NCBI RefSeq assembly: GCF_000424465.1
Contig: NZ_AUJY01000001.1
Location: forward strand, 351,588 to 415,587
DNA from: Butyrivibrio hungatei NK4A153
GTDB lineage: Bacteria; Bacillota; Clostridia; Lachnospirales; Lachnospiraceae
Reading direction: 5' to 3'
Length of the DNA: 64,000 nucleotides
A model generated the notes under the pieces. It did not search any database and was not told the origin of the DNA. It saw only the letters and a list, made by a program, of their open reading frames with translations. Shown in pieces: positions 1 through 8,811 of this stretch; within the stretch, counting starts at the first letter, position 1; each line of letters opens with the position of its first letter. The position numbers and the translations under genes were made by a program.

Positions 1-1290
1 TTGCCGGGAAACATGGCTGTTGCGGCGACGGGCGATGCTGCAAATGCTTTTAAAGCTGCAAACGTGATCGGTGAGGAATTGGCTGTGCAGGGATTTAATC
101 TTGATTTTGCACCGGTTGTGGATGTGAACAGTAATCCGGCAAATCCCGTTATAGGTGTCAGGTCTTTTTCGGAAAATCCAAATGTTGTAACGCAGTTTGG
201 ATTGCAGTATGTAAACGGCCTTCATGGACAGAGTGTAATGACTTGTCTTAAGCATTTTCCGGGACACGGAGATACGGATGTTGACAGCCATACAGGACTT
301 CCAAAGGTCAATAAGACTTATGAGGAGCTGGTGAAAACAGAGCTCGTTCCGTATGCTTCTCTTGCTTCGGCTTCGGATTTTATAATGACGGCGCATATTC
401 AATACCCGCAGATAGAAAAGGAAATGTGCGTTTCAAAGTCTTCCGGACAAAAGATATATTTACCCGCGACTTTGTCAAAGAAATTTTTGACGGAGATCCT
501 AAGAGGAAAACTTGGATATAAGGGACTTATCATTACCGATTCTATGGAGATGGATGCCATATCTACGAATTTTGACAAGGTTGATGCATCGGCCAGAGCG
601 ATAAATGCCGGCGCGGATATCATTTTGATGCCTGTAAGCCTTACTTCGTCCAAGAGTTTGAAAGATGTGGATGCGTATATTGAAGCTCTTGCGGCAAAGG
701 TCAAAAGCGGAGAGATTTCCGAAGCAAGACTGTATGATTCTGTGATGAGAATTTTGCAGGCTAAGGATAAATACGGACTTTTGGATACTTCCGTAGAAGC
801 TTCTCCACAGAAGGCTGCAAGCTTGGTCGGCTCTAAGCAGCATAAAGCCGTTGAATGGGAGCTTGCAACAGCAGGCGTTAAGGAAGAGAAAAATGACGGC
901 GTTTGTCCTGTCGGAAAAGATAAGAAGGTAGTTATTTTTTATCCTAAGAAAGATGAATTATCTGCAATCAAGTCAGGTGTTCAAAAGGCAGGAGCTAAGT
1001 CTGTTACATATGTTAGCACTGAAGGCGGCTTGCCGGCTACTGCAGATTCCGATATCCAAAAAGCGGATGTGGTCGTATGCATATCTTCCTGCGCGACGGG
1101 AGAGGATCTTAAAAACACTGCTTCGGTAAATGTGCTGATTGAAAAAGCAAAGACAAGTGGCAAAAAGAGTGTGGTGCTTAGTACGAATCTTCCGTATGAC
1201 CTTGCAAACTACAATAACGCAGATGCGCTGCTGACATGCTACGGACCGGGAATTAATGTGACCGCGGCGATTTACAAGTTGTTTTCGTAA
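1..1290 (+). CDS. Glycoside hydrolase family 3 beta-N-acetylhexosaminidase (NagZ-like), 5' end outside window
   Basis: Removes terminal beta-1,4-linked GlcNAc, probably from muropeptides or other GlcNAc glycans. The frame is open from base 1, and its first residues (LPGNMAVAATGD) correspond to the interior of the GH3 barrel, so the true start lies upstream. Visible motifs are KHFPGHGDTDVDSH (about residues 83-96), which carries the Asp/His general acid-base dyad of Bacillus-type NagZ, and ITDSMEMDAI (about 177-186), which carries the catalytic nucleophile Asp. A C-terminal domain of about 170 residues with a Rossmann-like pattern follows the barrel, as in two-domain Gram-positive NagZ enzymes. 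Whether it has a signal peptide cannot be seen. The family assignment is firm; the natural substrate is inferred. Confidence 0.9.
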   Translation: MPGNMAVAATGDAANAFKAANVIGEELAVQGFNLDFAPVVDVNSNPANPVIGVRSFSENPNVVTQFGLQYVNGLHGQSVMTCLKHFPGHGDTDVDSHTGLPKVNKTYEELVKTELVPYASLASASDFIMTAHIQYPQIEKEMCVSKSSGQKIYLPATLSKKFLTEILRGKLGYKGLIITDSMEMDAISTNFDKVDASARAINAGADIILMPVSLTSSKSLKDVDAYIEALAAKVKSGEISEARLYDSVMRILQAKDKYGLLDTSVEASPQKAASLVGSKQHKAVEWELATAGVKEEKNDGVCPVGKDKKVVIFYPKKDELSAIKSGVQKAGAKSVTYVSTEGGLPATADSDIQKADVVVCISSCATGEDLKNTASVNVLIEKAKTSGKKSVVLSTNLPYDLANYNNADALLTCYGPGINVTAAIYKLFS

Positions 1291-1291
1291 T

Positions 1292-1381
1292 AGTGGCATA
1301 TTAACGGCATTCTTTATGGGACCGCTCATCGATTTTTTTAACGTCAGATTTGCGAGACCATTTCTTGAAAAAGGTAACTAA
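1292..1381 (+). pseudogene. Remnant C-terminus of a YczE/YitT-type membrane protein
   Basis: Directly after the GH3 stop codon, the frame beginning at 1292 reads SGILTAFFMGPLIDFFN followed by VRFARPFLEKGN and a TAA at 1379-1381. From memory of the family, the pattern TAFFxGPLIxFFN is typical of the extreme C-terminus of YczE/YyaS/YitT-like integral membrane proteins (about 210 residues). Only about 29 codons remain and there is no start codon or ribosome binding site. This is therefore read as the 3' scar of a deleted gene, with the loss junction close to the GH3 stop codon. Confidence 0.6.
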
Positions 1382-1478
1382 TTATCTTACTTCACAGGCT
1401 CAATTTAGCAACTTCTTGACTAATTAACTATGCCAATATAAAATCAATTTATTCTGATAAAGTGAAGAAGGAACTGAT

Positions 1479-2279
1479 ATGAGCGTAAGTAAGAAGAGAA
1501 TAGTTGTAAAAGTTGGAACATCTACTATAACGAATGACAGCGGAAATGTTGATATTCGTTCACTTGATCATTTATGCAGAGCACTGTCCGGTGTTGAGAA
1601 TCTGGGGTACGATCTGGTACTGGTATCTTCGGGAGCGATTGCGGTAGGCGCAGGAAAGATGCGCCTTGCGCAGAAGCCCAAGGAGATAAGGCTCAAGCAG
1701 GCGGCTGCAGCGGTCGGACAGACAGAGCTCATGCATCTGTATGATAAATTCTTTGGTGAATATAACAGAATGGTCGGACAGATTTTGCTTGATAATGCGG
1801 ATTTCTGTAATCCTGTAAGAAGCGAAAATCTCAAGAATACATTCGATGCACTCTTGGAAAATCATATTATTCCCATAGTTAATGAAAATGATTCGGTTAG
1901 CCATACGGAGATTGAGTCGGATAAGAAGCTCTTTTCCGACAACGATATGCTTTCTGCGCTTGTTGCTATTTTCTGTAATGCAAGTAAGCTAATTATTTTC
2001 TCTGATATTGACGGGCTTTACGACGGCAATCCCAATACGGATCCCAATGCCAAGGTTATCAGCAGAGTAGAAGAGATAACTGAAGAGCTTAAGAGCGTTG
2101 CGTCCGGATCGGGCTCAAACAGAGGAACCGGCGGAATGATCACTAAACTGGAAGCGGCAGAACTAGCTACATCACATGGAATAGACGTGCTTATTACCAA
2201 CGGAAAAAACCCGGAAAAATTATATGATATTATCGAAAAAAAGAAAGTAGGAACACTTTTTGTTGCTAAAGAACAGTGA
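1479..2279 (+). CDS. proB: Glutamate 5-kinase, short form without PUA domain
   Basis: Phosphorylates L-glutamate to gamma-glutamyl phosphate, the first step of proline synthesis, in the cytoplasm. It is a 266-residue amino-acid-kinase fold with VVKVGTSTIT at the N-terminus (phosphate-binding Lys), VSSGAIAVGAGKM (about 50-62), NENDSVS (about 135-141), FSDIDGLYDGNP and the GTGGMITKLEAA nucleotide-binding segment (about 215-226). It lacks the roughly 100-residue C-terminal PUA domain of the E. coli type. The start ATG follows GAAGAAGGAAC. proA, usually adjacent, is not next door; the following gene is a chemoreceptor. A T-rich run follows the stop, but no convincing terminator stem was found. 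Confidence 0.95.
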   Translation: MSVSKKRIVVKVGTSTITNDSGNVDIRSLDHLCRALSGVENLGYDLVLVSSGAIAVGAGKMRLAQKPKEIRLKQAAAAVGQTELMHLYDKFFGEYNRMVGQILLDNADFCNPVRSENLKNTFDALLENHIIPIVNENDSVSHTEIESDKKLFSDNDMLSALVAIFCNASKLIIFSDIDGLYDGNPNTDPNAKVISRVEEITEELKSVASGSGSNRGTGGMITKLEAAELATSHGIDVLITNGKNPEKLYDIIEKKKVGTLFVAKEQ

Positions 2280-2358
2280 TAAAGTAGCATTTTTTTAACT
2301 AATTTCTTGCAAATACTGGATAAATATATGAAATTTTTACTATTTATATTAACTCAGC

Positions 2359-2387
2359 TTGCTTAAATTATAATGCAATTATATTAT
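2359..2387 (+). promoter_or_regulatory. Candidate sigma-A-type promoter of the chemoreceptor gene
   Basis: TTGCTT (2359-2364), a 17-bp spacer and TATTAT (2382-2387) lie about 50 bp before the start codon at 2437, in an AT-rich gap. The assignment rests on sequence match only. A flagellar sigma factor site was looked for and not found. Confidence 0.45.
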
Positions 2388-2436
2388 TATTGAGTAAACT
2401 AATGCGCTTTATTACAACTAGCATCTGGAGGGTTAT

Positions 2437-4209
2437 ATGGGACACAAACGAAAAAAAAGTGGTATTAAGTGGTTTAATTCTATTCTAACTCAGGTTATTG
2501 CCGTTAACGTTATTATGGCTCTTGTTTTTGGACTGGTCATGTTTACAACGATGGACTCATTGGACAACTCTGTTAATATGTCTTCTTCCCTTATGTCGTA
2601 TATTGCCAATGTAAATAATTACGAAGGCAAGATATCTGCCAAGGTCTATTTCCTGTATTCTCAGCCTTTTAGTTATATATATACAGACAGAGAACAGAAG
2701 AAGAATATTGAAAATGTGGTGCAGCAGAACGGAGCGGAGCTCAAAAAGAATCTGACAGATCTTATGGATGAGCTTGGAAAGAATACAAGTGAGTATTCGG
2801 TGAAAGCCTTGAGTGTAGCTCAGCAGTTGTCGGAAAGTGTTGAGAAGTATGTAAGTCTCGTTGATGAGGCATATGAGCTTGCGAAGAAGGCACAAGGTGC
2901 TTCATGTGCACACATGATGGAAACAGATGTAAAGGATCAGCTCGGGGTAGTGGAGCAGAATTTGCAGGAGCTTAATTATGCTGTGGAGCAGATTGCAACA
3001 GGATCTATCTATGACATGATAGATATGAGAAACGGTGCGGTAGCAAAAACTATTATCGGACTTAGCATCTTTATCCTTTGCATTATTGCAACATTCTTTA
3101 TGAACTATTTCCTTATTATCCGTAAGATTTCTTCAATGTCCAATGAAGTTAACAGGATCATTGATGAAATTGATAACGGTCAGGGTGACCTTACTTCGAG
3201 AATTACGACAAGCGTTGATTCTGAGCTTATATATTTTAAGAAGGGATTCAACAGATTCATTGAAACTCTTCAGACAATCATGCGTGAGATCAGAGAGGGT
3301 ACATTGGTACTTGCTACTTCTGAAGAAGAAGTTTCCATGAAGATTCAGAAGGCAAATGACAATGTTTCAAATACATCGGCAGCTCTCGAAGAACTTTCTG
3401 CAAGTATGGAGAATGTATCACATACAGCAAATCGTATGCTTGATAAGCTTGAAGATGTTAAGCGTGCTACTCAGAGCATAAATGATGAAGTATACGGCGG
3501 ACAGGAAGCTGCAACGGAGATCAAGGTTGAGGCATCAAACGTTCGTGATGAAGCTAATCTTAAAAAGAGCAATACAGGTGCTAAGATGGAAGAACTCAGT
3601 AAGGTTCTTGAAATGTCTGTTAAAGAGAGTGAGCAGGTTAACCAGATCGGTGAACTTACAAATGTCATTCTTGATATTGCATCACAGACTAACCTTCTTG
3701 CGCTTAATGCAAGTATTGAAGCGGCAAGAGCCGGCGAAGCAGGTAAGGGTTTTGCGGTTGTTGCTGAAGAAATCAGTTCACTTGCTGAAAACAGCAGACA
3801 GACAGCCGGAAATATTCAGGCAATCAGCCAGAATGTTACAAGCGCAGTTAAGGACCTTTCGGATAATGCACTTCAGGTTCTTGATTTCATTAACACAACA
3901 GTTCTTTCCGATTATGATTCATTTGTAGAAATCGGTGAGAAGTACGGCAATACAGCAGTAATCATTGACAATATGCTCAGTAAGTTCAATGCGAAGGCTG
4001 ATAATCTCAATGCAATCATGGCTGAGATGGCAACATCCGTTACTTCAATCAGTGAGTCTGTTAAGGAAAGTACTGTAGCAATCAATACTTCAGCATCTAA
4101 CTCGACAGAGATTGTCGGAGAAATGCAGGGTATCGGAGAGGCTATGGATAACAATAACCGTGTTACAAACCAGCTTTCTGACAGTACAAAGCAGTTCGTT
4201 AATCTGTGA
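2437..4209 (+). CDS. Methyl-accepting chemotaxis protein
   Basis: Transmembrane chemoreceptor that would control CheA/CheW. In the 590 residues, TM1 lies at about 16-38, an extracytoplasmic four-helix-type sensor domain at about 39-205, TM2 at about 206-230, then a HAMP region and a long cytoplasmic coiled coil. The signalling tip is clear: [20 protein letters not shown] then [19 protein letters not shown] around residues 405-450. The start is preceded by CTGGAGGG. It stands alone with its own candidate promoter and a terminator downstream. The ligand is unknown, and no che genes are in the window. Confidence 0.93.
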   Translation: MGHKRKKSGIKWFNSILTQVIAVNVIMALVFGLVMFTTMDSLDNSVNMSSSLMSYIANVNNYEGKISAKVYFLYSQPFSYIYTDREQKKNIENVVQQNGAELKKNLTDLMDELGKNTSEYSVKALSVAQQLSESVEKYVSLVDEAYELAKKAQGASCAHMMETDVKDQLGVVEQNLQELNYAVEQIATGSIYDMIDMRNGAVAKTIIGLSIFILCIIATFFMNYFLIIRKISSMSNEVNRIIDEIDNGQGDLTSRITTSVDSELIYFKKGFNRFIETLQTIMREIREGTLVLATSEEEVSMKIQKANDNVSNTSAALEELSASMENVSHTANRMLDKLEDVKRATQSINDEVYGGQEAATEIKVEASNVRDEANLKKSNTGAKMEELSKVLEMSVKESEQVNQIGELTNVILDIASQTNLLALNASIEAARAGEAGKGFAVVAEEISSLAENSRQTAGNIQAISQNVTSAVKDLSDNALQVLDFINTTVLSDYDSFVEIGEKYGNTAVIIDNMLSKFNAKADNLNAIMAEMATSVTSISESVKESTVAINTSASNSTEIVGEMQGIGEAMDNNNRVTNQLSDSTKQFVNL

Positions 4210-4238
4210 TCTTTGGATCGCTGTTTGATTAGATTTAT

Positions 4239-4277
4239 AAGGCATGGCTCATATCATTGTTGGGTCGTGCCTTTTTA
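4239..4277 (+). terminator. Rho-independent terminator after the chemoreceptor
   Basis: A 12-bp stem pairs AAGGCATGGCTC (4239-4250) with GGGTCGTGCCTT (4262-4273), allowing three G-U pairs, across an 11-nt loop. A short T run follows. Confidence 0.75.
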
Positions 4278-4348
4278 ATTGAAATTTCTCCGAAATTCCC
4301 TATTCAATTAAATATGTTCTGCAGGGATGCAATCGATGTGCAGATGAA

Positions 4349-4396
4349 TCTGGTATTTAATAATTATATAGAGCTGTATATTTATGTGATACCAGA
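4349..4396. repeat. Inverted repeat TCTGGTAT/ATACCAGA before the pyridoxal kinase gene
   Basis: Perfect 8-bp arms at 4349-4356 and 4389-4396 are separated by 32 bp of very AT-rich DNA, 54-100 bp upstream of the kinase start. It could be a regulator binding site or chance. No regulator is encoded nearby. Confidence 0.3.
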
Positions 4397-4449
4397 ATGG
4401 GAGTATATTGGAAAAGTGCTATAAATAAACAGGCGAGAGAGGAAACATA

Positions 4450-5283
4450 ATGAGAGTAGCAGCAATAAATGATCTTTCCGGTTTGGGAAAATGTTCACTT
4501 GTGGCAGATATTTCAGTCTTTTCAGCAATGGGAATAGAAACATGTGCGGTGCCGACAGCGGTACTTAGTGCTCAGACGGGCTTTTCATCATATTATTGTA
4601 AGGATCTTACGGGAGTTATACCGGAGTATACAGCCAAATACAAAGAGCAAAAAGCGTGTTTTGACGGAATCATTACCGGATTTATGTTGAACGAGGTACA
4701 GGCCAATAATGCGCTTGAGTTCATAAAGGCTTTTAAGACTAAAGGCACACGTGTACTTGTTGATCCCGTGCTTGGAGATGACGGTGAGAGATACATGAAT
4801 TATTCGGAAGAGCTTCTCGGCGCGATTAAGGAGATGGTTAAAGAGGCTGATATAATAACACCGAATATAACGGAACTTTGTCTTCTTGCGGATGTTGATT
4901 CCGGTGAGTACCGTAAGTATTCGGGAGATGAGCTTATAAATTATATACTTGAAGTATCCGAAAAAGTCAGAGGAGCAAGAAAGCAGATAATAGCCGTTAC
5001 GGGAATACCGGTACCTGAAGCGGGCGAAGTCGGAAATCTTATGATAACAGAAGACGGCCACGGCCTTATAAAGTCTCATACAAACGGTGTTCATTATTCG
5101 GGGACGGGAGATCTTTTTGCGGCAGTTCTTTTTGGAGGAATCCTTAACGGTATGAATGTTCTTGAAGCCTCAAAACTTGCGGGGAATTTCATACGTGCGT
5201 CTGTTGAAGATGCTGAAAAAGACGGTACTTCGGGAAATGAAGGAATAGCATTTGAAAAGAATCTCGGAATGCTTATTTTATGA
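4450..5283 (+). CDS. Pyridoxal/pyridoxamine kinase (PdxK/PdxY-like, ribokinase superfamily)
   Basis: ATP-dependent phosphorylation of a B6 vitamer, salvaging pyridoxal or pyridoxamine to the 5'-phosphate cofactor. The 277 residues start with AAINDLSGLGKCSL, matching the N-terminal substrate strand of PdxK-type enzymes. VLVDPVLGDDG lies at about 101-111, and the anion-hole motif HYSGTGDLFAAVLFGG at about 216-231 contains the catalytic Asp of GTGD. The ATG is preceded by GAGAGAGGAAACATA. The gene is monocistronic, between a terminator upstream and a bidirectional terminator downstream. B6 specificity is taken from family resemblance, and the exact vitamer cannot be told. Confidence 0.85.
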   Translation: MRVAAINDLSGLGKCSLVADISVFSAMGIETCAVPTAVLSAQTGFSSYYCKDLTGVIPEYTAKYKEQKACFDGIITGFMLNEVQANNALEFIKAFKTKGTRVLVDPVLGDDGERYMNYSEELLGAIKEMVKEADIITPNITELCLLADVDSGEYRKYSGDELINYILEVSEKVRGARKQIIAVTGIPVPEAGEVGNLMITEDGHGLIKSHTNGVHYSGTGDLFAAVLFGGILNGMNVLEASKLAGNFIRASVEDAEKDGTSGNEGIAFEKNLGMLIL

Positions 5284-5305
5284 ATATATAGATTGTTGCA
5301 ATAGA

Positions 5306-5345
5306 AAAGCGGTGTAAAGAGTATTGAAGCTCATTACACCGCTTT
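5306..5345. terminator. Bidirectional terminator between convergent genes
   Basis: A perfect 12-bp stem pairs AAAGCGGTGTAA (5306-5317) with TTACACCGCTTT (5334-5345) around a 16-nt loop. T-rich DNA follows on the plus strand and A-rich DNA precedes it, so it can end both the kinase transcript and the convergent minus-strand gene. Confidence 0.85.
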
Positions 5346-5355
5346 AAGTTTTGAA

Positions 5356-5925
5356 TCAAGGGTTTTCATGATATTTGTCGTAAATTTCTGCGAGATATGT
5401 TTTTACAATCTGGATATTTGACATCTTGCGGAGGTCGAGATTTCCCATAAGAACTGCAATTTCATCGGCGAGTAAAAGCATGTTGTAGATCTTGAGCTTG
5501 AACTCGTCTCTTGTGAGTTCGTCGATGTTAATTTCCATAAGAGGAGCGCCGAGTTTAAGAGTTACGTTTTCGTCGGCTATTCCTGTTAACATAATTCTTG
5601 TAGTAGGATCAAAATTTACATACAAAAGCAGCTTTTCTTTCTCATGTTTCTTGAGAGTGATGGGACTTTGATGTGATGATTCCATCCATTCGTAAAGATC
5701 GGTTTCGTCGGGATTCATTAGATACTTTGTAAGCTCTTCTTTATGCTTTTCAATGTACTGCATATATTTACCGGCGTTAGGACCTGTGTATGCAAGCTCT
5801 ACTTTAACCCCGTTGTCTGTTCTGACAAGTCTGCACTTTTCGGCGACTTCTTTAAGTTTTAATGTTGCTTCCGCTGCGCCGACCATTTTAAAAGTGCCTG
5901 TTTCTAACTCCTGTGTGAATTCCAT
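5356..5925 (-). CDS. Conserved-looking hypothetical protein, 189 aa
   Basis: I do not recognise this family. The product is soluble and acidic with no signal peptide or membrane segment. The N-terminal third is alpha/beta (ATLKLKEVAEKCRLVRTDNG), the middle has a charged segment (EWMESSHQSPITLKKHEKEK), and the C-terminal third is helical (NMLLLADEIAVLMGNLDLRK). The coding call is supported by an excellent ribosome binding site (AAAGGAG, 7 nt before the ATG), a terminator at its 3' end, and codon use like its neighbours. It is divergent from ftsK with a 99-bp shared promoter region. No function is proposed. Confidence 0.75.
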   Translation of the reverse strand: MEFTQELETGTFKMVGAAEATLKLKEVAEKCRLVRTDNGVKVELAYTGPNAGKYMQYIEKHKEELTKYLMNPDETDLYEWMESSHQSPITLKKHEKEKLLLYVNFDPTTRIMLTGIADENVTLKLGAPLMEINIDELTRDEFKLKIYNMLLLADEIAVLMGNLDLRKMSNIQIVKTYLAEIYDKYHENP

Positions 5926-6024
5926 TTTTATCTCCTTTACGCAAAACTACAATAACGTTAGTATAGCATATGGGGTTAGAAAATGGTATACTTATAAGAG
6001 TTTTGTATAAATCAAGGGGAGAAT

Positions 6025-8811
6025 ATGGCACAGAGTAATAATGGTAGAAAACAGACAAGAAAGACCGCTTCGAGGAGTACGGGTAGAAGCTACTCCAGAG
6101 CAAACACTTCCGCCAGAAAAGCAGAAGAAATTGACTATTCTTTAAGAAGCGAACTTGTGGTTATTGCAATGGTCGCTTTAACAATTTTCCTTTTCTTATG
6201 TAATTTCGGTGTTTGCGGAGAGCTTGGTAGTGCAGTAAGCGGAATATTATTTGGCTTTTTCGGTATTACGGCGTATTTTGCACCACTTGTGGCATTGGGC
6301 GCTGTTCTTATTTCAGTGGCAAATTACGGCTCAAGTGCAGCACAGCGTAAGGTCGTTTCCGGAATTGTACTTTTCTTTATGATAGGTATAATCGCGGAGC
6401 TTTTTACGAACAGACCACAGCAGGCGCAGAATTACGATGTTGCATTTATATTTAATTCAGCAAAAGCGGGTAGAGACGGAGGCGGATTCTTCGGCGGAAC
6501 CCTTGCTTATGTATTGTACAAACACCTTTCATTTGCGGGAACGGCTCTTGTACTGCTTCTCATAGGCATTGTTAGCATGGTGATATTTACCGAACAGTCT
6601 TTTGTCGGTGGTATCAGAAACGGTAGCAGGAAGCTTATTGAGAAAACAAGAGAAGATGCTGCAAATTACAGAGACTACGCCGAGAGAAGGCGTGAGATGG
6701 CAGAGAAGCGCAGAGCTGAGATAAAAGAAGAAAAGCGCCTTGCCATTGAACAAAAAGAAGACGCAAAGATTCTCAGGATGGAGAAAAATGTCCGGGGAGT
6801 AATGCTTGATACCAACATTACCAAAGAAGATGTTGAAGAAGAAAAAAGTGATAATATCCATATTTATGGTGATAATAAAGAAGAAAATGTTGGGAACATA
6901 TTTATTCCCGATGAGGAAGAGTTCCACGACGATATTCATGAGATCATGCTCAATAAGCATGAGATAGAGACAAACATTGAACCTGACGGACAAAGAGTTC
7001 TTGTCACAGAGCCAAGAATTCACAGCATGGATTTTGGTTCATCAAAGGAAGAGGAGCCTGTTGCTTTACCTGATAATCACGGTAAGCTTGTGGCAAAGGC
7101 TGCTCCTGAAGAAGCACCGGAAGATATTCTTCCCGATGTACCGATACATGCAGAAGATCTTGGAAACGGCATGAACGGCGATTATGCGATACATGCTCAG
7201 GACCATATTTCCAGATCGCCCGGCGCTTCGTCCAAGATCACATCGACTGCTGAAGCTGTGCATGTTCCTTCAGGCCCCGGACCGCATACGGTTAATGTCG
7301 GAATGGAAAAAGAGATTGAGGCACATAAACGTGCAATTGCCAAGAAATACGTATTCCCTCCTGTAAGTCTTTTGGAGAAGGGTGTTAAGAATAAAAACCT
7401 TGAGACTGCAAGACAGCTTAAGGAGACGGCACTTAAATTGCAGGAGACACTTAAGACTTTCGGCGTAAATGTAACTGTTACTGATATAAGTCAGGGTCCT
7501 TCGGTAACAAGATTTGAACTTCAGCCCGAAGCGGGTGTCAGGGTCAACAAAATCGTCGGACTTGCCGATGATATCAAGATGAACCTTGCTGCAAGGGATA
7601 TCCGAATAGAAGCGCCCATTCCGGGTAAAGCTGCTGTCGGAATCGAAGTTCCGAACAAGGAAAATCAGGCTGTTGCATTAAGAGATCTTTTTGAGTCAAG
7701 AGAGTTTAAGGAGTTCTCATCGAAGCTTGCCTTTGCTGTCGGCAAAGACATAGCAGGAAAAACGGTAGTTACGGATATTTCCAAGATGCCGCACCTTCTT
7801 ATCGCGGGTGCTACGGGATCTGGTAAGTCCGTATGTATAAATACAATAATCATGAGCCTTATCTATAAGGCTAAACCTGAAGAAGTTCAGATGATCATGA
7901 TCGATCCCAAGATCGTTGAGCTCAGCGTTTACAACGGAATCCCGCACCTTATGATTCCTGTTGTGACAGATCCTAAAAAAGCTGCGGCTGCGCTTAACTG
8001 GGCTGTTGCCGAGATGACAAACAGATATAAGAAGTTTGCCGAGGCGGGTGTCCGAGATCTCAAGGGATATAACAAATTTGTTGAAAACAGCGGTGATCCG
8101 GAGAAACAGGTTCTTCCACAGCTTGTCGTTATCGTGGATGAGCTTGCAGACCTTATGATGGTTTCCGCAAATGAAGTTGAGGATGCAATCTGCCGACTTA
8201 CACAGCTTGCGAGAGCAGCAGGTATTCATTTGATCATAGCAACTCAGAGACCTTCGGTTGACGTTATCACAGGCCTTATCAAGGCCAATATGCCGAGCCG
8301 AGTTGCATTTGCCGTATCAAGTGGTGTTGACTCAAGAACAATCCTTGATATAACCGGTGCGGAGAAGCTCCTTGGAAAGGGAGACATGCTCTTTTATCCT
8401 CAGGGATATACAAAGCCGGCACGAATGCAGGGCGCATTTGTTTCCGATAAGGAAGTTCAGGCAGTTACAGATTTCCTGAGAAATCAGGGAATAGAATCAT
8501 CTTACGGTGAGGAAATAGAACAGCAGATTCAGAACATTCAGAGCCAGGGCGGAGGCGGCACATCAGCAGGTTCGGGCGATGCGGCATCTGCCAGAGACGA
8601 GTATTTTGTCCAAGCCGGAGAGATGATCATAGATAAAGAGAAAGCATCTATCGGAATGCTTCAGAGAGTATTTAAGATTGGATTTAACAGAGCGGCCAGG
8701 ATCATGGATCAGCTTTGTGAAGCCGGTGTTGTAGGTGATGAAGAAGGCACTAAGCCAAGAAAAGTCCTTATGACAAAAGTTGAATTTGAACAAATGGTAG
8801 GAGGAGAGTAA
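6025..8811 (+). CDS. ftsK: DNA translocase FtsK/SpoIIIE
   Basis: Membrane-anchored hexameric ATPase that pumps chromosomal DNA through the closing septum. In 928 residues there are about four N-terminal TM helices (about 45-190), a long charged and acidic linker (about 200-430), an alpha domain, and the RecA-like beta domain with Walker A GATGSGKS (about 594-601) and Walker B VVIVDELADL (about 701-710). The C-terminal gamma winged helix (about 856-928, GMLQRVFKIGFNRAARIMDQ) reads orientation sequences. The start ATG follows AAGGGGAGAAT. The stop codon touches the fhs start codon, implying coupled expression. FtsK and SpoIIIE cannot be distinguished from sequence alone. Confidence 0.96.
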   Translation: MAQSNNGRKQTRKTASRSTGRSYSRANTSARKAEEIDYSLRSELVVIAMVALTIFLFLCNFGVCGELGSAVSGILFGFFGITAYFAPLVALGAVLISVANYGSSAAQRKVVSGIVLFFMIGIIAELFTNRPQQAQNYDVAFIFNSAKAGRDGGGFFGGTLAYVLYKHLSFAGTALVLLLIGIVSMVIFTEQSFVGGIRNGSRKLIEKTREDAANYRDYAERRREMAEKRRAEIKEEKRLAIEQKEDAKILRMEKNVRGVMLDTNITKEDVEEEKSDNIHIYGDNKEENVGNIFIPDEEEFHDDIHEIMLNKHEIETNIEPDGQRVLVTEPRIHSMDFGSSKEEEPVALPDNHGKLVAKAAPEEAPEDILPDVPIHAEDLGNGMNGDYAIHAQDHISRSPGASSKITSTAEAVHVPSGPGPHTVNVGMEKEIEAHKRAIAKKYVFPPVSLLEKGVKNKNLETARQLKETALKLQETLKTFGVNVTVTDISQGPSVTRFELQPEAGVRVNKIVGLADDIKMNLAARDIRIEAPIPGKAAVGIEVPNKENQAVALRDLFESREFKEFSSKLAFAVGKDIAGKTVVTDISKMPHLLIAGATGSGKSVCINTIIMSLIYKAKPEEVQMIMIDPKIVELSVYNGIPHLMIPVVTDPKKAAAALNWAVAEMTNRYKKFAEAGVRDLKGYNKFVENSGDPEKQVLPQLVVIVDELADLMMVSANEVEDAICRLTQLARAAGIHLIIATQRPSVDVITGLIKANMPSRVAFAVSSGVDSRTILDITGAEKLLGKGDMLFYPQGYTKPARMQGAFVSDKEVQAVTDFLRNQGIESSYGEEIEQQIQNIQSQGGGGTSAGSGDAASARDEYFVQAGEMIIDKEKASIGMLQRVFKIGFNRAARIMDQLCEAGVVGDEEGTKPRKVLMTKVEFEQMVGGE

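Noticed and set aside
2280-2300. Terminator directly after proB
   Set aside because: A 5-bp TGCTA/TAGCA pairing with a T run exists but overlaps the coding end and is too weak to support.
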